Below, one piece after another: positions 14,276 through 18,016 of a stretch of 18,016 bases of DNA. Source of the stretch: Bacilli bacterium (GTDB taxonomy: Bacteria; Bacillota_I; Bacilli_A; RF39; UBA660); NCBI GenBank assembly GCA_017461465.1, contig JAFTYN010000131.1, forward strand, positions 1-18,016, read 5' to 3'. How positions within the stretch are numbered: the stretch's first letter is position 1; every line of letters begins with the position of its first letter. The notes under the pieces were generated by a model. It made no database searches and was not told the origin of the DNA. It saw only the letters and a list, made by a program, of their open reading frames with translations. Made by a program: the position numbers and the translations under genes.

Positions 14276-14821
14276 CTTTTCCGCTAATTTATTATAAGTT
14301 TTTTCTTTAGCATATTTAGAAACAAGAACAACTTCTTTATTTTCTAGACTTTTAGCCACATCAATAATCCTTTGATTACGTGATCCTTTATAATACAAAT
14401 CATAACTTTTTTCACTCTCAATAAATTTCCCATCTACAAGAACATCTACATTATTTAAAAGTTCTAACATATTTGGATGTTTTTCAGAGATTTCAATAAG
14501 TTTTTCAAATGTAAAACCTGTATAAGCCCATACATTTTTTCCTAATGCTTTTACATGTTTTGCTATTTCTAAAACTGCAGATATTTGCATGAATGGATCG
14601 CCACCAGAAAGTGTTATACCATCTTGATATTTCATATTATTAGTTAATTCATTTTTTAATTCTTCAACATCTGCAATAAAGCCACCATCAAAATCATGTG
14701 TTATTGGATTATGGCAACCAGGACATTTATGTGGACAACCTTGAGTCCAAAGAACAGCTCTTATTCCTTCACCATCTACAATACTATCGTATTGAATAGG
14801 TGACGCTAATCTAATTTCCAT
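14255..14821 (-). CDS. nrdG: Anaerobic ribonucleotide reductase activating protein (radical SAM)
   Basis: NrdG uses a 4Fe-4S cluster and S-adenosylmethionine to make the glycyl radical of the class III reductase. The 188-residue protein has the radical SAM motif CX3CX2C (C29, C33, C36 in GCPHKCPGC) and LSGGDPF (71-77), the GGE-like SAM-binding stretch. The start ATG 14821 gives MEIRLASPIQYDSIVDGEG, the normal family N-terminus. An upstream in-frame ATG (14845) would add eight residues inside the previous gene and is less likely. It lies one base after the 60-residue glycyl-radical gene, whose end carries AGGAA. The tight coupling fits a need to activate that small protein. It is the last gene of the operon. 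Confidence 0.96.
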   Translation of the reverse strand: MEIRLASPIQYDSIVDGEGIRAVLWTQGCPHKCPGCHNPITHDFDGGFIADVEELKNELTNNMKYQDGITLSGGDPFMQISAVLEIAKHVKALGKNVWAYTGFTFEKLIEISEKHPNMLELLNNVDVLVDGKFIESEKSYDLYYKGSRNQRIIDVAKSLENKEVVLVSKYAKEKTYNKLAEKKDYIFV

Positions 14822-14822
14822 T

Positions 14823-15005
14823 TTAAGCAATTCCTGATGTATCATGTTTTACGCGATCATGTTCTTCAGCGCGTTTTCCGTTATTAAAGCGATCAACTGT
14901 TCCTACTAAATAACCTGTGATTCGACGAATTCTTTCGAATTGAACGCCTTCACCAACTTTTTTTTCTTCTTTAGTTTCTACTTTTTCTACTTTTTGTTCT
15001 TTCAT
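14823..15005 (-). CDS. Stand-alone glycyl-radical domain of NrdD (detached C-terminal loop)
   Basis: The 60-residue product has a Lys/Glu-rich head (MKEQKVEKVETKEEKK) and then VGEGVQFERIRRITGYLVGT and VDRFNNGKRAEEHDRVKH. This second half matches the extreme C-terminus of class III reductases, where the glycyl radical resides (RVCGYLG in T4 and E. coli). G31 in ITGYLVG is the predicted radical glycine. The gene has its own AAGGAG ribosome site nine bases before ATG 15005, 17 bases after the nrdD stop, so it is a separate gene and not a simple frameshift. Five of its six arginine codons are CGN, as in ribosomal genes, while those I checked in nrdD are AGA; this hints at high expression. The likely role is to dock onto the 768-residue NrdD and supply the radical after activation by NrdG. 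Confidence 0.8.
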   Translation of the reverse strand: MKEQKVEKVETKEEKKVGEGVQFERIRRITGYLVGTVDRFNNGKRAEEHDRVKHDTSGIA

Positions 15006-15022
15006 AATACATTTCTCCTTCT

Positions 15023-17329
15023 TTATCTACAATCACTGCAAACTTCTTTTAAGTGATCAACACTTACACCTTCACCTGTTTTTCTTCCACATCTTGGACA
15101 TGTATCTCCAATTACTCCTACATATCCACAAACAGGGTCTCTATCAACTGGATGGTTAATAGCACCATATCCTAGTCCTTCTTCTTTCATTATTCTTATT
15201 ATTTTTTCAAATGCTTCTACATTTGTTGAAGTATCTCCATCAAGTTCAATATAAGTGATATGTCCACCTAATGTTAAAGCATGATATGGAGCTTCTAAAT
15301 GAATTTTTCTAGCAACTGAAATATTATAATATACTGGAATATGGAATGAGTTAGTATAGTAATCTCTATCTGTTATTCCTTTTAACTTACCATATATAGC
15401 TTTGTCTATTCTAGTAAATCTTCCTGATAAACCTTCAGCTGGTGTTGCAATAACACTAAAATTCAAATTATATTTTGCTGAAAATTCATCAATTTTATCT
15501 TTCATGAATCCTATAATTTCTAAACCTAATTTTTGCGCTTCATCACATTCACCATGATGTTTACCAATTAGAGCCTTTAAACATTCAGCAAGTCCTATAA
15601 AACCAACTGTTAATGTTCCATGTTTTAAAACTCTTCTTAAACGATCAGTTGTTTTTAATCTTTCACTATCAATCCAAACACCTTGACCTAATAAGAATGG
15701 GAAATTGTAAATTCTTCTATTGCATTGAATTTCAAATCTTTCTAATAATTGATCTTTTACTAGTTCAAGTAATTCCCCTAGTTCTTCATAGAAACCTTTC
15801 ATATCGGCTTTTTCTCTTGAACCAGTAGCTATACCATATTTAATACCTAATCTTGGTAAATTTATAGATGTAAATGAAAGATTACCACGACCTGGTGTTA
15901 TAGCTTTATCAGGATCTACTTGATTACCAAGTACACGAGTACGACATCCCATGTAACCTACTTCTGTATTATAATCTCCTTCTTTTAATGCCACTTTATT
16001 AAATGGAGAATCTAAGAATGAGAAGTTTGGAAATAACCTTCTTGCAGATACTTCACATGATAACTTAAGTAAATCATAGTTAGGATCTTCAGGATTATAA
16101 TTTACTCCTTCTTTTACTTTAAAAATACTAATTGGGAAGATAGGTGTTTCACCTTTTCCTAAACCAGCATCTGCTGCTAATAAGTAATTTTTAATTACCA
16201 TTCTTCCTTCTGGGCTAGTGTCAGTACCAAAATTTATTGAAGAGAATGGAACTTGAGCACCTGCTCTTGAATGCATAGTATTTAAATTATGTATAAATGC
16301 TTCCATTGCTTGATAAGTAATTCTATCAGTTTTTTGTAGTGCTTTTTCTTTAGCTACCTTAAAAATATTTTTTACTTCTTCAGAACCCTTAGCACAATCA
16401 TCTAATAATGAAATATCAAATTCTATTGAAGTTATTTTATCTAATTCTTTAACAATCTTATCCATATTTATGAAAGTTAAGAAACCAGAATAATCTAATA
16501 AATCATATATCATTTGTTTTAATTGTTTTCTATATGTCTTTAATACACCTGGTGCTAGATAATAATCAAAGGCTGGTATAGCTTGACCACCATGTTGATC
16601 ATTTTGATTTGCTTGAATAGCAATTGCTGCTAATGCTCCATAAGACATAATGTCATTTGGTTCTCTTAAGAAGCCGTGTCCTGTTGAAAAACCATTTTTA
16701 AATAATTTATTTAAATCAATTTGGCAACATGTTGTAGTTCCCATTGGAATAAAGTCCATATCATGAATATGAATATCTCCATTGTCATGTGCTTCTGCAA
16801 ATTTCTTTTTCATTAAATATGATTTAGCAAATTCTCTTGAAACAGTACTTCCATATTGAAGCATTGTTCCCATTGCTGTATCACCATCAACATTTGCATT
16901 TTCTCTTTTAGCATCTTCTTCATGTGCTGATTTTAAACCTAAACTTTCGATTGTTTTTAAAAATTTATGCATTTTTTTCTCATCAACAAATAATTGTCTA
17001 GATTGAGCTCTTCTCTCACGATATTCACTAAATGAAGTATAAACGTCTTCATATCCCTTCTTTTGAAGTTCATCTTCGATCATATCTTGAATAGTTTCTA
17101 TTTTAATTTTTTCTTCTTCTTTATATTCTTTGTTTATTCTTTTTAAAACTCCTTGATATACCTTTTGAATATCTTTTTCAGAGTACTTTCTTGTTTCTTC
17201 ATCCTCTGAAATAACACTATCAAATCCTTTTTTGATTGCTAGTGCGACTTTTTGTCCATTAAATTCTACTTTTTTACCATCTCTTTTTACTACTAATAGA
17301 TCCGGTATTAATTCTTCAGTTACTGCCAT
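15023..17329 (-). CDS. nrdD: Anaerobic (class III) ribonucleoside-triphosphate reductase, catalytic chain without glycyl loop
   Basis: NrdD reduces ribonucleotides to deoxyribonucleotides without oxygen. The start ATG 17329 (MAVTEELIPDLLVVKRDG) is chosen because AGGAGG lies six bases upstream; earlier ATGs overlap or precede that site. The 768-residue chain has an N-terminal ATP-cone (about 9-98), TTTCCQIDL (C201/C202) and the active-site finger-loop cysteine in GYMGCRTR (C462). The C-terminus has cysteines at 734, 744, 747, 764 and 767, including two CX2C pairs 16 residues apart as in the zinc site of the family. The protein stops right there (EVCSDCR): the glycyl-radical loop that normally follows is missing and is encoded by the next gene. 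It is first in the operon nrdD, glycyl-domain gene, nrdG. Confidence 0.96.
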   Translation of the reverse strand: MAVTEELIPDLLVVKRDGKKVEFNGQKVALAIKKGFDSVISEDEETRKYSEKDIQKVYQGVLKRINKEYKEEEKIKIETIQDMIEDELQKKGYEDVYTSFSEYRERRAQSRQLFVDEKKMHKFLKTIESLGLKSAHEEDAKRENANVDGDTAMGTMLQYGSTVSREFAKSYLMKKKFAEAHDNGDIHIHDMDFIPMGTTTCCQIDLNKLFKNGFSTGHGFLREPNDIMSYGALAAIAIQANQNDQHGGQAIPAFDYYLAPGVLKTYRKQLKQMIYDLLDYSGFLTFINMDKIVKELDKITSIEFDISLLDDCAKGSEEVKNIFKVAKEKALQKTDRITYQAMEAFIHNLNTMHSRAGAQVPFSSINFGTDTSPEGRMVIKNYLLAADAGLGKGETPIFPISIFKVKEGVNYNPEDPNYDLLKLSCEVSARRLFPNFSFLDSPFNKVALKEGDYNTEVGYMGCRTRVLGNQVDPDKAITPGRGNLSFTSINLPRLGIKYGIATGSREKADMKGFYEELGELLELVKDQLLERFEIQCNRRIYNFPFLLGQGVWIDSERLKTTDRLRRVLKHGTLTVGFIGLAECLKALIGKHHGECDEAQKLGLEIIGFMKDKIDEFSAKYNLNFSVIATPAEGLSGRFTRIDKAIYGKLKGITDRDYYTNSFHIPVYYNISVARKIHLEAPYHALTLGGHITYIELDGDTSTNVEAFEKIIRIMKEEGLGYGAINHPVDRDPVCGYVGVIGDTCPRCGRKTGEGVSVDHLKEVCSDCR

Positions 17330-17365
17330 GTCCATCCTCCTAATTTTCATTTTTTCTACACCTTA

Positions 17366-17395
17366 ATTATATTATTCTAACATTTCAAAAGTCAA
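17366..17395 (-). promoter_or_regulatory. Promoter of the nrdD operon
   Basis: The minus strand shows TTGACT (17395-17390), an 18-base spacer and TATAAT (17371-17366), followed by the nrdD ribosome site about 30 bases on. Confidence 0.8.
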
Positions 17396-17415
17396 TACTT
17401 TTTTCATACTTTTTT

Positions 17416-17429
17416 CGAACGTTCGTTCG
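17416..17429. promoter_or_regulatory. LexA/DinR-like box upstream of the nrdD promoter
   Basis: CGAACGTTCGTTCG fits the Gram-positive SOS box CGAAC-N4-GTTCG exactly. It stands out as a GC-rich island in strongly AT-rich DNA. It lies 20 bases upstream of the -35, a slightly unusual place for a repressor, so the regulatory effect on nrdD is uncertain. Confidence 0.6.
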
Positions 17430-17542
17430 CTAATTTTGGGTTAAGCCTTATTTTATAAATATTTTCCTAAAAAAAGTTTTTTTCATTTTTTTATTTTTTT
17501 GATTTTTTGATTTTTTTCTTTTTTTTAGCAAAAAGTAATTTA

Positions 17543-17577
17543 TTTGCAAAATAAGTGTTTTGGTCTTATTTTCCAAA
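17543..17577. repeat. Inverted repeat between the two T-tract clusters
   Basis: TTTGCAAAATAAG and CTTATTTTCCAAA are 13-base arms that pair with one mismatch around a 9-base centre. There is no T run directly after it on either strand in the manner of a terminator. It may be an operator or chance in AT-rich DNA. Confidence 0.45.
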
Positions 17578-17676
17578 GGTTTATTAGTGTAAAAAATATA
17601 CATTCTTTTTTTGGTTTTTTTCTCCATTTTTTACTTTTTCCATTTTTTGTTTTTTTATTTTTTTCATTTTTTCCAC

Positions 17677-17706
17677 AAAAAAAGATTTATTTTTTTAAAT
17701 CTTTTT
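17677..17706 (-). terminator. Intrinsic terminator of the upstream U32-like gene
   Basis: On the minus strand AAAAAGATTTA, a six-A loop and TAAATCTTTTT form an 11-bp stem followed by more T. The stop codon TAA (17689-17687) is the first triplet of the right arm. Confidence 0.85.
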
Positions 17707-18016
17707 CATCTACAACATTAATTCTGAAATTATTTATACCAATTTTATAATAGTCCATAATATTATCTATTTTTCTTGGCTTAAAGTTATAAATATACAT
17801 CAAGTTATCATATTCTTTTATTAAGTACTTATTTGAAAATTTATCTTTTAAATAGCCTTGTTCTGATAAATTATAATATTTAAGCAAATTAAACTTGCTT
17901 ATCATCATTTCTTCTTTTGAATATATTATCAATTCTAAATTTGGATATTTTTTATATCTTTCAACATAATTATTTATCATTTTTTCTATTTGTTTATCAT
18001 TTAATTCATATGATAA
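17687..18016 (-). CDS. C-terminal part of a probable U32-family peptidase (cut by window edge)
   Basis: The frame is open to the window edge, so the internal ATG at 17980 is not the start. The visible 109 residues include NLELIIYSKEEMMISKFNLL, then YLKDKFSNKYLIKEYDN, MYIYNFKPRKIDN and YYKIGINNFRINVVDE. This order resembles the end of collagenase-like U32 proteins, where a strand such as VELIVYGR-PMMIT is followed by a cysteine-bearing segment, a DR(F/K)G-type turn and GI-(S/N)-R. The cysteines of that segment are absent here, so this is a diverged copy or another family. Some U32 relatives act in tRNA or rRNA hydroxylation. It ends in its own terminator. Confidence 0.45.
   Translation of the reverse strand, partial: LSYELNDKQIEKMINNYVERYKKYPNLELIIYSKEEMMISKFNLLKYYNLSEQGYLKDKFSNKYLIKEYDNLMYIYNFKPRKIDNIMDYYKIGINNFRINVVDEKDLKK

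Larger units (their letters stand above)
17330..17686. other. 357-base gene-free region upstream of nrdD, rich in T-tracts
   Basis: It holds no credible gene. From the nrdD side it contains the nrdD promoter, a LexA-like box, then two clusters of T runs of 5-8 bases: 17477-17526 (six runs) and 17606-17672 (eight runs). Run centres are spaced about 8-9 bases apart. Between the clusters is an inverted repeat at 17543-17577. The far end is the terminator of the upstream gene. I see no NrdR-type box. Confidence 0.75.

Noticed and set aside
15006..15022. nrdD and the 60-residue gene as one gene broken by a sequencing frameshift
   Set aside because: nrdD ends with a coherent CX2C tail and TAA, the gap has a good AAGGAG, and the small gene has its own 22-residue head before the conserved part, so a single-base error would not restore a normal NrdD.
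17330..17350. Upstream ATG start of nrdD (17350)
   Set aside because: The AGGAGG lies after that ATG, so it must serve the ATG at 17329.
17351..17460. NrdR boxes upstream of nrdD
   Set aside because: I looked for paired ACA-N-TATAT-TGT type motifs and found none with acceptable match.
17544..17750. Plus-strand reading frame of 68 residues rich in Phe
   Set aside because: It is produced by the T-tracts and runs into the opposite-strand U32-like gene; no ribosome site.
1..18016. CRISPR arrays, tRNA or rRNA genes, insertion sequences
   Set aside because: No spaced direct repeats, cloverleaf sequences or transposase motifs were found; the window is mainly core genes.

Overview
The window comes from a very AT-rich, low-GC Gram-positive type bacterium, best read as a member of the Bacilli or a Mollicutes-adjacent lineage that keeps a cell wall. 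The evidence is AGGAGG-type ribosome sites, the order rpsL-rpsG-fusA-tuf, a FemX-type peptidoglycan enzyme, and YutD and YunB relatives. UGA is a stop codon here: release factor 2 is present and UGA is its frameshift site, so this is not a Mycoplasma-type code. The exact taxon is inference.

Layout. Positions 1-3325 (minus strand): topA, then prfB with a programmed +1 frameshift, then the start of a YitT-type membrane protein. Positions 3506-4357 (minus): a divergent COG3580/DUF2229 protein, divergent from a FemX-like gene at 4453-5688 (plus), the only gene on the plus strand. Positions 5756-10060 (minus): the complete str operon, with a strong promoter and a structured leader at 10061-10183. 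Positions 10204-11366 (minus): an NrtR-type regulator with a degenerate Nudix box, followed by a pilin-like secreted protein. Positions 11439-14226 (minus): yunB, a membrane-anchored DUF4015 glycosidase-like protein and yutD. Positions 14255-17329 (minus): the anaerobic ribonucleotide reductase operon. Positions 17330-17686: a 357-base gap with a promoter, a LexA-like box and dense T-tracts. Positions 17687-18016: the C-terminus of a probable U32 peptidase cut by the window edge.

The most interesting point is the anaerobic reductase. The 768-residue NrdD ends just after its zinc-type cysteines and lacks the glycyl-radical loop. That loop (RRITGYLVG...RVKH) is encoded by a separate 60-residue gene with its own ribosome site, placed between nrdD and nrdG. 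This looks like a split class III reductase with a detached glycyl-radical subunit, similar in idea to the PFL spare part GrcA/YfiD.

A second pattern is that four of the five intrinsic terminators are built from the last codons of the gene, with the TAA stop inside the hairpin.
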